Shown here: in pieces, positions 24,431-32,947 of the stretch | How positions within the stretch are numbered: position 1 is the stretch's first letter | Layout: every line of letters starts with the position of its first letter | Source of the DNA: an uncultured Rhodospirillaceae bacterium | GTDB lineage: Bacteria; Pseudomonadota; Alphaproteobacteria; UBA8366; GCA-2717185 | Direction: 5' to 3' | NCBI GenBank assembly: GCA_913044215.1 | Contig: CAJWOT010000008.1 | Span: 1-41,251 of the forward strand | DNA: 41,251 nt | The notes under the pieces: generated by a model | The model's database searches: none | The model's input: only the letters and a program-made list of their open reading frames with translations | Told to the model about the DNA's origin: nothing | Position numbers and translations under genes: made by a program

Positions 24431-26305
24431 TCTTGCCTCCCTTTGCTGCTGTTTTTGTCTGCCGTTAAATTGGCCACGCAAACGGCTGACGAGCGTTGTG
24501 ATGACGTGACTGATCAGGCGATCTTCTTCCGCCAGCCAGGACAGCCGATTCTTGAAGACTTCCTGCGGCACGACATAAAGCGTCGTGTCCTGCTTTGCCG
24601 TTGCCGTGGCCATGCGCGGTTCGTCGTCCACCAGGGCCATCTCGCCGAATACCTCTCCCCGGCCGAGCGTCGCGATGATCGTTCGCGCGTCCGCGTCGCC
24701 AACGGCGATATCGACTTCCCCTGACACGATGACGAACGCCTCGTCTCCAGGTTCAGATTCCCGGAAGATGGTCTCGCCTGCTTTGAACGCCCGGCTATTC
24801 TGGTCTTGCTTTGGTTTCTTGCGTTTCGGGGTCGGTTTCAGTGATGCCTTCTGCTCTTGCGACGGCACCTTTCGGTCGAGAAACCCGTCGAGCTTTTTGG
24901 TGATGAGCGCGCTGATCTCCTGACCGAGCTCATCTTCGCCGACGCGGAGGCGCAGATCGTCCACGGTGGCGGCCAACGCCTCGCGGGGGCTGTTCGGCGG
25001 CAAAAGGTCCGACAAGACGGTCAGCGACTCGACGATATCGAGAAGGCGCGTCAGGACCGGCGCCTGATACTTCACGCCGAACTCCGAATGGCTGAGGTCG
25101 AGCAGATAACCGATTTTGACGGCGTTTGTCGGCAACAGATTGAAAATGAATGCGATACCGTCATCCGCCGACAGGTCGCCATTCGCATCGCCCATGACAA
25201 TTCGGGCGCGGCGCGTCACCGCCTCGCAAATCTCCGGCCCGCCATGCAGTCCAGCGTGAGAGAGCAAGTCCTTGACGAGTTTGGGGAATGCCGTCCGGTC
25301 GGACGTTTCGTTCTCGCGCGTTAACGGGTTCGTGCCGGAGGTTTCCTTTGCGACCCGTTCGAGCAAGGTGCGCCGCGTCTCGACCATAGGAAATTTCTGC
25401 ATGGCCGCGTTGAGCCGGACGAGGTGGGTGTCGCGGCGGTGCTTGCCTTCGAAACGGCCGCCGGTGAGATTCGCCATGATACGAAGGGCGGTGGCCAAAT
25501 CCGGCTGTGGGCCAAGTATCTCCATGATCGCGCCCGAGCCGTCCAGGATTTCGGCGCAGAGCTCGTCGAGATAGCTGAGGGCCGTCGCGTCAGGGCGCTT
25601 GTTCATGAGATCGAGGACAAGCGTGAGTTTGCTCTCCCAGTCCCGCGCCTGCCCGAGAAACGCGGCCAGCGTCGCGCAGATATAGAATGGGCGCGCCTCT
25701 TCCGAAAAGGATGTGCCGATTACCCGCAGCGCCGGGGTAAGTCCGTCGCCGTTCGTGATCGACAGAAAACGGTCGGTTTCCCGCATCTCTCGCGTCTCAT
25801 CAAAGAGCTGCGTCGCCAGACGGTAAAGCAAGTCGATGCGCGTTTGCGCTGTCTCGCCCAGCGCCCGTGCTTGCACGGAGCCGACCTTGTGAATGGCCTG
25901 GTCGTAGAGTTTCTCGGTGCGGCGCAGTTCGCGGAAGTGATTGTGATCGTGCAGCACCTCAAGCGCCGTGAGATTGTACTCGTCGAGATATTTCCGCAGG
26001 ACCCGGCCCGCTGTTTTGCGGGCCTCGAAACCGGTCAGGTTTGACAGGGTGACGCAGATTGCGGCGTGGTCGATCGCGGATGCCGTGATAGGTCGATCGG
26101 GACGCGCTGCGCATTCCTGCTGGAAGATGACCTCTTCCTTGCGGTTGCCAGTCTCACGCGTGACCCGCACCGCATCATGCGGACCACCGGACAGCAGAGC
26201 CTGTGCCCGGGACATCGCAACCGTCTGCGCGATATGGATCGAATCGATCGTCCAGCGGCCGCCCGACTCGGTCTGCACCTCGTAACTGATCTCGGGCTGG
26301 TTCAT
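23669..26305 (-). CDS. Cyclic-nucleotide-binding protein fused in frame to a short-chain dehydrogenase
   Basis: One uninterrupted frame of 878 residues. Residues 1-505 are mostly helical and unassigned, ending in a basic stretch (KPTPKRKKPKQ). Residues about 507-600 form a cyclic-nucleotide-binding domain: FKAGETIFRESEPGDEAF and the phosphate cassette GEVFGEMALVDDEPR with G554, E555 and R564. From M626 a complete 253-residue SDR begins: GGTRGIGRKI, the YSGVK catalytic pair and a normal C-terminus. The SDR methionine, ATG 24430, is preceded by GGGAGG at 6-nt spacing, an ideal ribosome binding site, so it is probably also made alone. Near the junction CAATTTAAC would become a TAA stop with one additional T, so a single-base loss may have fused two genes. 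I know no standard CNB-SDR architecture. Confidence 0.8.
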   Translation of the reverse strand: MNQPEISYEVQTESGGRWTIDSIHIAQTVAMSRAQALLSGGPHDAVRVTRETGNRKEEVIFQQECAARPDRPITASAIDHAAICVTLSNLTGFEARKTAGRVLRKYLDEYNLTALEVLHDHNHFRELRRTEKLYDQAIHKVGSVQARALGETAQTRIDLLYRLATQLFDETREMRETDRFLSITNGDGLTPALRVIGTSFSEEARPFYICATLAAFLGQARDWESKLTLVLDLMNKRPDATALSYLDELCAEILDGSGAIMEILGPQPDLATALRIMANLTGGRFEGKHRRDTHLVRLNAAMQKFPMVETRRTLLERVAKETSGTNPLTRENETSDRTAFPKLVKDLLSHAGLHGGPEICEAVTRRARIVMGDANGDLSADDGIAFIFNLLPTNAVKIGYLLDLSHSEFGVKYQAPVLTRLLDIVESLTVLSDLLPPNSPREALAATVDDLRLRVGEDELGQEISALITKKLDGFLDRKVPSQEQKASLKPTPKRKKPKQDQNSRAFKAGETIFRESEPGDEAFVIVSGEVDIAVGDADARTIIATLGRGEVFGEMALVDDEPRMATATAKQDTTLYVVPQEVFKNRLSWLAEEDRLISHVITTLVSRLRGQFNGRQKQQQREARMDLGLGGKRAIVTGGTRGIGRKIVDLLAAEGCHVGFCARDKAQVEDCVAALSGSAATVQGAAVDVTDDSGLQNWIGETADAFGGLDILVANASALAGQASMDAWRVGMEVDILGTVRAVDAAVPFLEKSDDASITAIASTAAVNTSGGVRAYSGVKAALINYLSGLSTNLGAKGIRANTVSPGAIFFEGGVWDVRKREAPEAYEAAVSRNPFGRLGTPEEVANAVVFLASPAASYISGANLIVDGASTTRVQF

Positions 26306-26428
26306 CGACCCTCTACGTCCAAGCTACAGACACTATAGGTGAATCGCCCCACCTGGGTAAGCCGACCGCATCCATCTTGACGGCGCCGGTGTGATCGGGG
26401 CCAACTGCGGCTTTGCAGGGGGGAGGAC

Positions 26429-27208
26429 ATGGCTGGCGATCCAACGGTACCCGATTTTCGGCTCGACGGGCGCACCGCGCTGGTCAGCGGTGCTGGGCGC
26501 GGCCTCGGTGTCGGAATGGCGCACGGGCTGTCGCGCGCCGGGGCGCATGTCGTCTTGATGAGCCGGACTCGCGCAGAGCTGGACAATGTTGCGGCTGAGA
26601 TCATCGCCGAGGGCGGAACGGCGGACGTGTTGGTCTGCGACGCGACGGACGATGCGGCGGTGCAGGCGGCGATCGGCGGATTGCCCGCGCTCGATATCCT
26701 GGTGAACAACGCCGGAACGAATATCCCGCAACCCTTCGTGAAGGTCGAAGCGGCAGCGCTGGATACCATGCTCAATCTGAATGTCCGCGCCGCCTTCATC
26801 GTCGCCCAGGCGGCGGTCAACCGGATGCTGCGGGACGAAGACCGGAGCGAACGAGGCGGCGCCGTCGTCAATATCTCTTCGCAGCTTGGCCGCGTCGCGC
26901 TGCGTGACCGTAGCGTCTACACCCTGACCAAGCACGCGCTGGAGGGGCTGACAAAATCGATGGCGATCGAGTTGGCGCCGCAGCGCATCCGCGTCAACGC
27001 GGTCGGGCCGACCTGGGTCGAGACGCCGATGACTGGCCCGGCGCTGGCCGATCCCGAATTCCGGGCCGAGATCATTGGCAGTATTCCCATGGGCCATTTG
27101 GCGCAGATCGACGATATCGTCGGTGCGGTCGTCTTTCTGGCCTCGCCCGCCGCGGCGATGATCACGGGCGCGAGCCTGGTCGTCGATGGCGGCTGGACCG
27201 CGCGGTGA
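26429..27208 (+). CDS. Short-chain dehydrogenase/reductase
   Basis: A 259-residue classical SDR oxidoreductase with SGAGRGLG for NAD(P), NNAG, ISSQLG for the serine, and YTLTK for the catalytic Tyr-Lys. The C-terminus ITGASLVVDGGWTAR is canonical. ATG 26429 follows GGGGGGAGGAC. It opens the plus-strand operon that continues into the molybdenum hydroxylase; the next gene starts 7 nt after its stop. It is divergent from the CNB-SDR gene across about 120 nt. It probably oxidises or reduces a substrate or product of the molybdenum enzyme (inference from context). Confidence 0.93.
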   Translation: MAGDPTVPDFRLDGRTALVSGAGRGLGVGMAHGLSRAGAHVVLMSRTRAELDNVAAEIIAEGGTADVLVCDATDDAAVQAAIGGLPALDILVNNAGTNIPQPFVKVEAAALDTMLNLNVRAAFIVAQAAVNRMLRDEDRSERGGAVVNISSQLGRVALRDRSVYTLTKHALEGLTKSMAIELAPQRIRVNAVGPTWVETPMTGPALADPEFRAEIIGSIPMGHLAQIDDIVGAVVFLASPAAAMITGASLVVDGGWTAR

Positions 27209-27215
27209 GGCGAAG

Positions 27216-28079
27216 GTGAAAGCGCCCGACTTCGCCTATATGCGGCCGGATTCGCTCGACGGTGTCTTTGCCGCGCTGGCGCAATATGGCGACGATGCGC
27301 GGATCCTTGCGGGCGGGCAGACCCTGATGGCACTGCAGAATATGCGGTTGGCGGCGGCGGACGTGCTGGTCGATATCAACCGGGTGCCGGACCTGCCCGA
27401 CATCGTTGAGGAACCGGGTCACTTGTTGATCGGCGCGCTGGTTCGCTATGCCGCGCTGGCCGAGTCTCCGCTGGTGCAACAGCATGTGCCGCTGCTGGCC
27501 GATGCGGTCCCCTTTGTCGCCCACGCGGCCATCCGCAACCGCGGCACCGTCGGCGGCAGTCTCGCGCTTGGCGATCCGGCGGCAGAGATACCGGCCTGCA
27601 TGCTGGCGCTGGGCGCGGAGGTGATTCTGTCGAGCGCGGCCGGCACGCGCACGATCCCGATGAGGGAATTCTACCTCGGTCTCTATGAGACCGCGCTCAG
27701 GCCGGATGAAGTGCTGACAGCGGTTCGGGTGCCGAAACGGCGTCCCGGCCAGTTTCACGCGATCGACGAGATCGTCCGGCGGCGCGGCGATTTCGCCCTG
27801 GCCGGTCTTGCGGTCTCGGGCGTGGCGGAGAAAGGTGCAGTTGAGGCCATCTCGCTTGCCCTGTTCGGAGTCGCCGATCGGCCCGTCCTTGCTACCGATG
27901 CAGCGGACCTGCTCATTGGTAAAGCGCTCGATCCGGCGCAGATCGAAACGGCAAAGGATGCAGTCATCGCGTCGCTCGATCCGCCGGACGACCCGATAAC
28001 GCCACCGGCCTATCGTCGCCATATCGGCGGCGTGTTGGTGCAGCGTCTGCTCGGCCAAATTCGGGAGAAGCTGGCGTGA
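27216..28079 (+). CDS. Molybdenum hydroxylase FAD-binding (medium) subunit
   Basis: A 287-residue CoxM/XdhA-C-like flavoprotein that takes electrons from the iron-sulfur subunit. The FAD motifs are AGGQTLMALQNMRLA near the N-terminus and RNRGTVGGSLALGDPAAEIP at about 100-120. I place the start at GTG 27216, preceded by GAGG at 6-nt spacing just after the SDR stop; an ATG at 27186 lies inside the SDR gene. The stop overlaps the GTG of the small subunit by 4 nt (GTGA). Order medium-small-large is the one seen for CO-dehydrogenase-type enzymes. Confidence 0.92.
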   Translation: MKAPDFAYMRPDSLDGVFAALAQYGDDARILAGGQTLMALQNMRLAAADVLVDINRVPDLPDIVEEPGHLLIGALVRYAALAESPLVQQHVPLLADAVPFVAHAAIRNRGTVGGSLALGDPAAEIPACMLALGAEVILSSAAGTRTIPMREFYLGLYETALRPDEVLTAVRVPKRRPGQFHAIDEIVRRRGDFALAGLAVSGVAEKGAVEAISLALFGVADRPVLATDAADLLIGKALDPAQIETAKDAVIASLDPPDDPITPPAYRRHIGGVLVQRLLGQIREKLA

Positions 28080-28558
28080 CGCGGGCGGTGAAATCGGTCG
28101 CCATCGCCCTGAAGGTGAATGGCGAAAATGTCAACGAGACGGTGCCGGTGCGCCGCAATCTGGTCGATTTCCTGCGGGCCGACCTTGGCCTGACGGGCAG
28201 CCATGTCGGTTGCGAACATGGGGTTTGCGGCGCCTGTACGATCCTGGTCGATGGCGTGATCGTGCGCGGTTGCCTGATGCTGGCGGCGCAGGCCGATGGC
28301 TGCGAGGTCGAGACGGTCGAAGGGGCGGATGCGACGGGCCGCATTGCCAAACTGCAGGCGGCATTCCACCAACGGAACGCGCTGCAATGCGGTTTTTGCA
28401 CCCCGGCCATGCTGCTCACCGCGGCGGCATTGCTTGAGGCGAACCCGGCGCCGACCCGGGAGGAGATCCGCGACCAACTGTCCGGAAATTTCTGCCGTTG
28501 CACGGGCTATCAGGCGATCATCGACGCGGTGGCGGATGCTGCGGAGGCGGGCGAATGA
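28076..28558 (+). CDS. Molybdenum hydroxylase 2Fe-2S (small) subunit
   Basis: A 160-residue protein with two [2Fe-2S] domains. The plant-ferredoxin-like cluster is ligated by C46, C51, C54 and C66 (GCEHGVCGAC and RGC), and the helical-domain cluster by C105, C108, C140 and C142 (QCGFCTPAM and NFCRCTGYQ). It relays electrons from the Mo centre to FAD. Translation begins at a GTG overlapping the medium-subunit stop, and the end overlaps the large-subunit ATG (ATGA), so all three subunits are translationally coupled. The length and both motifs are complete. Confidence 0.95.
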   Translation: MTRAVKSVAIALKVNGENVNETVPVRRNLVDFLRADLGLTGSHVGCEHGVCGACTILVDGVIVRGCLMLAAQADGCEVETVEGADATGRIAKLQAAFHQRNALQCGFCTPAMLLTAAALLEANPAPTREEIRDQLSGNFCRCTGYQAIIDAVADAAEAGE

Positions 28559-30906
28559 CGTTCCAGGCCCCCATAGGGTCGTCTCTGCCACGCGACCGCG
28601 CCAAGCGGCTGCTGGCCGGCCGTGGCCGCTACATCGACGACATCGCGCTGCCGCGCATGCTGCATCTGGCCTTCGTACGCTCACCTTACCCGTATGCGCG
28701 GATCGTGGCGATCAATATAGCGCAGGCGGCGGCGATGCCCGGTGTGATTCGCGTCGTCACGGCTGCGGATTTGGAGGGCGTCGTGGAACCCTGGCGCGGC
28801 ACGCACAATCTGTTCCCCGACATGAAGGTGCCCGTGCAGACGGCGCTCGCCACGGACACGGCACGCTGGCAAGGGGAAGCGGTGGTTGCGGTCGCCGCGC
28901 GTAGCCGCGCTGAGGCAGAAGACGCGGCGGAACACATCGTCGTCGAATGGGCGGAGCTTCCGGCGGTTAGCGATGCGGCGGTGGCGCTCGATCCGGCGGC
29001 CCCGGTCATTCACCAGGATTACGATGGCAATCAAGCCTTTACGGCGGCGGTCTCGCAGGGCGATCCCGCGGCGGCCTTCGCCGATGCACCGCACGTCGTC
29101 GAGCGCGAATTTCGGTTCAACCGGCACACGGGCGTTAGCCTTGAAACGCGCGGGCTGGTCGCTGATTACGATCCGACCTCGGACCGCTTGACCGTGCATC
29201 AGTCGCACCAGACGCCACATCAGCAGCAGGACCTCTACGCTCGGCTGTTGAGCATACCGGAGCAGAATGTCCGGGTGATCTGCGATGATGTCGGCGGTGC
29301 TTTTGGGTTGAAGCATCATCTCTATCCGGACGAGCTTGCGGCTTGCGCAATCGCGAAGCTCCTGGGGCGCCCGTTAAAGTATGTCGCCGACCGGTTGGAA
29401 TCCTTCCTTTCCGATATCCATTGCCGTGACCACACGGTCACGGCGCGCATGGCATTCGACGCGGAGGGCCGGATCATTGCGATGGAGCTCGACGATCTGT
29501 TCCATGCGGGAGCCTATTCGCAATACCCGCGCTCCAGCGTAGCGGAAGGAAATCAGATCATCCGGGTCAGCGGTATCCCGTACCGCCATGACCATTATCG
29601 GGCCGAAACGCGAATGGCCTATCTGAACAAGCCCGTCCTCGGCCATATCCGCTCCGTCGGCCATCCGATCGCCTGCGCGGTGACAGAGCAACTCGTCGAT
29701 CTGGGTGCGCGCGCGTTGGGCATTGACCCGGTCACGATGCGCCAATGGAACTATCTGGATGACACGGATTTCCCGCTCACTTCGATGGGCGGCATCGCGT
29801 TGGAAAAACTGTCTTTCCAGGCCTGTCTGGACCGGGCCTTGGAGCGTGTCGATGTTGACGCGTTTCGCGCCGAGCAGAAAACGTTACGTGACGCCGGCGT
29901 CTATCGCGGCATCGGATTCGCGACCTTCGTCGATCTGACCTCGATCGGACCGGAATATTACGGAGAGGGGGGGCAGCATATCAGCGCCCAGGAAACCTGT
30001 TTGCTCCGGCTCGAAGCCTCCGGTGGCATTCGCTGCTACACCGGTGCAACGGATCAGGGACAGGGGATCGATAGCGGTATCCAACAGGTGGTCGCCGGTG
30101 TCGTCGGCGTGCCCGTGAGTGATGTGAAGGTGAACAGCGGCGACAGCGAGCTGTGCCCGGTCGGCGGAGGATCTTGGGGCTCGCGTGGCGCGGCGCTCGG
30201 CGGTGAGGCCGCACTGAGGGCAGGCCGTGAATTGCGCGGCAACATACTTAACATCGCAGGTGTGCTGCTGCAGAAAGCCGCAGACTCGCTCGACATTCGC
30301 GACGGCGAGATCGTCGATGCGGAAAGCGGTGCCGCGCATATGACCTTGGATGAGGTCGCCGCGGTCGGCCACTTCAAACCTTACATGATACCGGACGACG
30401 TCGATGCCGACCTGACGGTCACCGCCCGCTACGCCAGCCGCGGCCGCATGTTCCTGCCGGCCAATGGTCTTCATGTCGCGATCGTTGAGGTCGACACCGA
30501 CACTGGGCTGATTGCGTTTCATCGCTATCTGGTGGTGCATGATTGCGGTCGGCTGCTCAATCCGATGCTCGTCGCCGAACAGGTCCGTGGCGGCGTGGTG
30601 CAGGGAATTGGCGGCGCGCTGTACGAGGAATTCGTCTATGACGGTGCAGGCGCGCTGTGCAACGGAACCATGGCCGACTATTTGGTCCCCATGGCGGTGG
30701 AGATGCCGGATATCGAAGTCGAGCACTTGGAGACACCGACGGGGACGTCGGAATTGGGAGCCAAGGGCGCCGGCGAGGCGGGCACGACCGGCGCGTTTGG
30801 CGCGATCCTGAACGCCGTCAATGATGCGCTGGCGCCGTTCGATGTTACTCTGAGCGAAACACCGCTAACGCCAACGCGTATTTTGCAGGCGTTGGGCAAG
30901 ATATAG
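28555..30906 (+). CDS. Molybdenum hydroxylase molybdopterin-binding (large) subunit
   Basis: A 783-residue large subunit of the xanthine dehydrogenase/aldehyde oxidase superfamily. The hammerhead domain starts with RAKRLLAGRGRYIDDIALPR. GGAFGLKHHLYPDE and GSWGSRGAALGGEAAL contact the pterin, and GAGEAGTTGAFG carries the catalytic E741. The loop reads GHIRSVGHPIAC, lacking the CO-dehydrogenase AYRCSFR sequence, so it hydroxylates an organic molecule. Its start overlaps the small-subunit stop by 4 nt. Compared with the orphan large subunit at 2762-5104 it has the same domain order but clearly different active-site loops, so the two probably have different substrates. Confidence 0.93.
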   Translation: MTFQAPIGSSLPRDRAKRLLAGRGRYIDDIALPRMLHLAFVRSPYPYARIVAINIAQAAAMPGVIRVVTAADLEGVVEPWRGTHNLFPDMKVPVQTALATDTARWQGEAVVAVAARSRAEAEDAAEHIVVEWAELPAVSDAAVALDPAAPVIHQDYDGNQAFTAAVSQGDPAAAFADAPHVVEREFRFNRHTGVSLETRGLVADYDPTSDRLTVHQSHQTPHQQQDLYARLLSIPEQNVRVICDDVGGAFGLKHHLYPDELAACAIAKLLGRPLKYVADRLESFLSDIHCRDHTVTARMAFDAEGRIIAMELDDLFHAGAYSQYPRSSVAEGNQIIRVSGIPYRHDHYRAETRMAYLNKPVLGHIRSVGHPIACAVTEQLVDLGARALGIDPVTMRQWNYLDDTDFPLTSMGGIALEKLSFQACLDRALERVDVDAFRAEQKTLRDAGVYRGIGFATFVDLTSIGPEYYGEGGQHISAQETCLLRLEASGGIRCYTGATDQGQGIDSGIQQVVAGVVGVPVSDVKVNSGDSELCPVGGGSWGSRGAALGGEAALRAGRELRGNILNIAGVLLQKAADSLDIRDGEIVDAESGAAHMTLDEVAAVGHFKPYMIPDDVDADLTVTARYASRGRMFLPANGLHVAIVEVDTDTGLIAFHRYLVVHDCGRLLNPMLVAEQVRGGVVQGIGGALYEEFVYDGAGALCNGTMADYLVPMAVEMPDIEVEHLETPTGTSELGAKGAGEAGTTGAFGAILNAVNDALAPFDVTLSETPLTPTRILQALGKI

Positions 30907-30932
30907 GCTGAAAAAGCCGGGGGAGAGACTGA

Positions 30933-31856
30933 ATGAAAATTGCCGTACCCGATCTGATTTCCAATTCCTATTTCCCGGCGGTCGCCGCAGTGGAGCTGGG
31001 CTTCTTCAAAGAAGAAGGCCTCGATATGGAGCTGGTGCATTATTTCCCGGTGAACAAATGCTGCGAACTGATGCGCGACGGCGAATTCGATCTGGTTGCC
31101 GGCTCGGCCCATAGTGCGCTGGCCGCCTATCCGAATTGGGAGGGCGCGAAGCTCATGGCGACCCTGGCGCAGGGCATGTATTGGCTGCTGGTGGTCCGCA
31201 CGGATTTGGACTGCGAACGCGGCGATATCGATGCGGTGAAGGGGCTCTATATCGCGGCTGCGCCCTTCGTCGAGCTGGGCCTGAAGCGGATGCTGGCGGA
31301 AGCCGGGCTCGATTTGGAACGCGACAAGATCAAGGTTGCGCCGGCTCCGGGCGAGATCAAGCCGGGCGTCTCCTTCGGCGTCGCCGCGGCGAATTCGCTT
31401 GCCAAGGGCGATGTCGACGCCTTTTGGGCGAACGGTATGGGGGCGGAAACGGCGGTGCGCGCCGGCGCCGGCAAGGTCCTGGTCGATATCCGCCGGGGCG
31501 ACGAGCCGACGAAAGCGTTCAACTACACCTGTCCGGCCCTGATCGGCAGCGACGCCTTCATCCAACGCGATCCCGAAGCGGCCGCTGCCGCGGTGCGGGC
31601 CATCGTGAAGACGCAGAAGGCGATCAAGGAAGATCTCTCCCTGGTGACGAAGGTCGGCGAGAAACTCTTCCCGGCGGACGATGCCAAGATGATCGCTGAT
31701 GTCGTTGAACGGGATTTGCCCTATTACGATGCGTCGATCTCCGAGGAATTCGTGTTGGGCATGAACGAATTCATGACCGACCTCGGCTGGCTCGACGGCC
31801 CGGTCGCGTATGAGAAGGTTGTGGCGACGCAGTACGCCGACCTGTGGAAGGCCTGA
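30933..31856 (+). CDS. ABC substrate-binding-fold protein (NMT1/TauA-like), no signal peptide
   Basis: A 307-residue type 2 periplasmic-binding-fold protein. MKIAVPDLISNSYFPAVAAV, GFFKEEGLDMELVHYFP and DAFWANGMGAE follow the pattern of SsuA/THI5-type binding proteins. It starts directly with the first beta strand: no signal peptide, lipobox or Tat motif, and no permease or ATPase gene is nearby. It follows the large subunit by 26 nt with a GGGGGAGAG ribosome binding site. A cytoplasmic ligand-binding or enzymatic role linked to the molybdenum hydroxylase is therefore likely. It shares this oddity with the protein at 5222-6202. Confidence 0.78.
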   Translation: MKIAVPDLISNSYFPAVAAVELGFFKEEGLDMELVHYFPVNKCCELMRDGEFDLVAGSAHSALAAYPNWEGAKLMATLAQGMYWLLVVRTDLDCERGDIDAVKGLYIAAAPFVELGLKRMLAEAGLDLERDKIKVAPAPGEIKPGVSFGVAAANSLAKGDVDAFWANGMGAETAVRAGAGKVLVDIRRGDEPTKAFNYTCPALIGSDAFIQRDPEAAAAAVRAIVKTQKAIKEDLSLVTKVGEKLFPADDAKMIADVVERDLPYYDASISEEFVLGMNEFMTDLGWLDGPVAYEKVVATQYADLWKA

Positions 31857-31857
31857 C

Positions 31858-32550
31858 ATGACCCATATGGTGGAATTGACGTTTCTTTCCGACGACATGC
31901 GCTGGACGGAACCGGTAGCGATCAACGACCTGATCATTGGCGGCTGGACAGGCCGGGATAAGGCCAAGCTGGAAGAACATATCGTCGAGCTTGAAGCGCT
32001 CGGTGTTGCGCGACCGGTTTCGACTCCTTGTTTCTACCGGGTCGGCGCCAATTTGCTGACGACGGCGTCGACCATACAGACCGTTGGTACGGGCAGCAGC
32101 GGCGAGGCCGAGTATTTTTTGCTGAAGCGCGATGACGGATTTTGGGTCGGGCTGGGATCTGACCATACCGACCGCGAGGTCGAGGCCTATAACGTTACCG
32201 TCTCCAAGCAATGTTGTCCGAAACCAATCGCGCCCCGACTTTGGCGTCATGACGATGTCCGGACGCATTGGGACGAGTTGATCTTGCGGTCCTTCAGGGT
32301 CGAATCCGGTGAGCGGATCCTCTACCAGGAGGGAACCGTCGCCTCGATGATCGACCCGATCGATCTCGCCGCGCAATATGCCGACGATGTCGCACCGCTC
32401 GAGACAGGCCAGGCGATGTTCGGCGGCACCTTGCCCGTCATCGGCGGCATTCAAAGCGCGCCGCGCTTCGAACTTGAGCTGGAAGACCCGGTGTTGAACC
32501 GTAAGATCACCCACACCTACGACATGGCCAATTTGCCGAACATCGGATAG
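31858..32550 (+). CDS. DUF2848-family protein
   Basis: A 230-residue protein matching DUF2848, of unknown function, possibly with a fumarylacetoacetate-hydrolase-like fold. The family signature GSDHTDREVEAYNVTVSKQC followed by CPKPIA is clear. The central VGTGSSGEAEYFLL and FGGTLPVIGGI segments also fit. I chose ATG 31858, one base past the stop of the preceding gene; the frame is open upstream only inside that gene. Because relatives are often near catabolic enzymes, a hydrolase acting after ring hydroxylation is a reasonable guess, but no activity is established to my knowledge. Confidence 0.8.
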   Translation: MTHMVELTFLSDDMRWTEPVAINDLIIGGWTGRDKAKLEEHIVELEALGVARPVSTPCFYRVGANLLTTASTIQTVGTGSSGEAEYFLLKRDDGFWVGLGSDHTDREVEAYNVTVSKQCCPKPIAPRLWRHDDVRTHWDELILRSFRVESGERILYQEGTVASMIDPIDLAAQYADDVAPLETGQAMFGGTLPVIGGIQSAPRFELELEDPVLNRKITHTYDMANLPNIG

Positions 32551-32560
32551 GGACCACACG

Positions 32561-32944
32561 ATGCCAAAACCGCATATCGAATTCACCGCGCTGAACATGG
32601 ATGAAGGCTGGGAAGTGCCACCCGGCTATCCCGAGGGCATCAAGCAAAAGGTCCTGACCTCGGACCTGGACGAAACGAACAAGACTGGAAGCCGATCGCG
32701 CCTGTTGCGCTTCGACCCGGGCGCCTTTTCGACGGAGCCGTTCGTGCATGACCATTGGGAAGAGGTCTATCTGGTTCAGGGTACCTTGACCGTAGGCAAT
32801 GACGCGCAAGGCAATGGCGGCGAGCCATTCGCCGCCCCTACCTACGCCTGCCGGCCGCCAGGGGCGTATCACGGGCCGTTCAAATCAGAGGGCGGCTGTA
32901 TGCTCTTCGAACTGCACTATTACGCACCGGTGGACGGCGAGTAG
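32561..32944 (+). CDS. Cupin-domain protein (ChrR-like)
   Basis: A 127-residue single cupin. Metal motif 1 is HDHWEEVYLVQGTL (two histidines and a glutamate) and motif 2 is PPGAYHGPF with the final histidine. Small cupins of this kind are dioxygenases, isomerases or binding proteins. It has GGGACC upstream of ATG 32561 and lies 10 nt after the DUF2848 gene, closing the operon that begins at 26429. It ends 3 nt before the stop of the convergent flavin reductase gene. The specific function is unknown. Confidence 0.85.
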   Translation: MPKPHIEFTALNMDEGWEVPPGYPEGIKQKVLTSDLDETNKTGSRSRLLRFDPGAFSTEPFVHDHWEEVYLVQGTLTVGNDAQGNGGEPFAAPTYACRPPGAYHGPFKSEGGCMLFELHYYAPVDGE

Positions 32945-32947
32945 ACC

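Noticed and set aside
27186-27216. ATG 27186 as start of the FAD subunit
   Set aside because: It lies inside the upstream SDR gene; GTG 27216 has a properly spaced ribosome binding site and begins at the conserved sequence.
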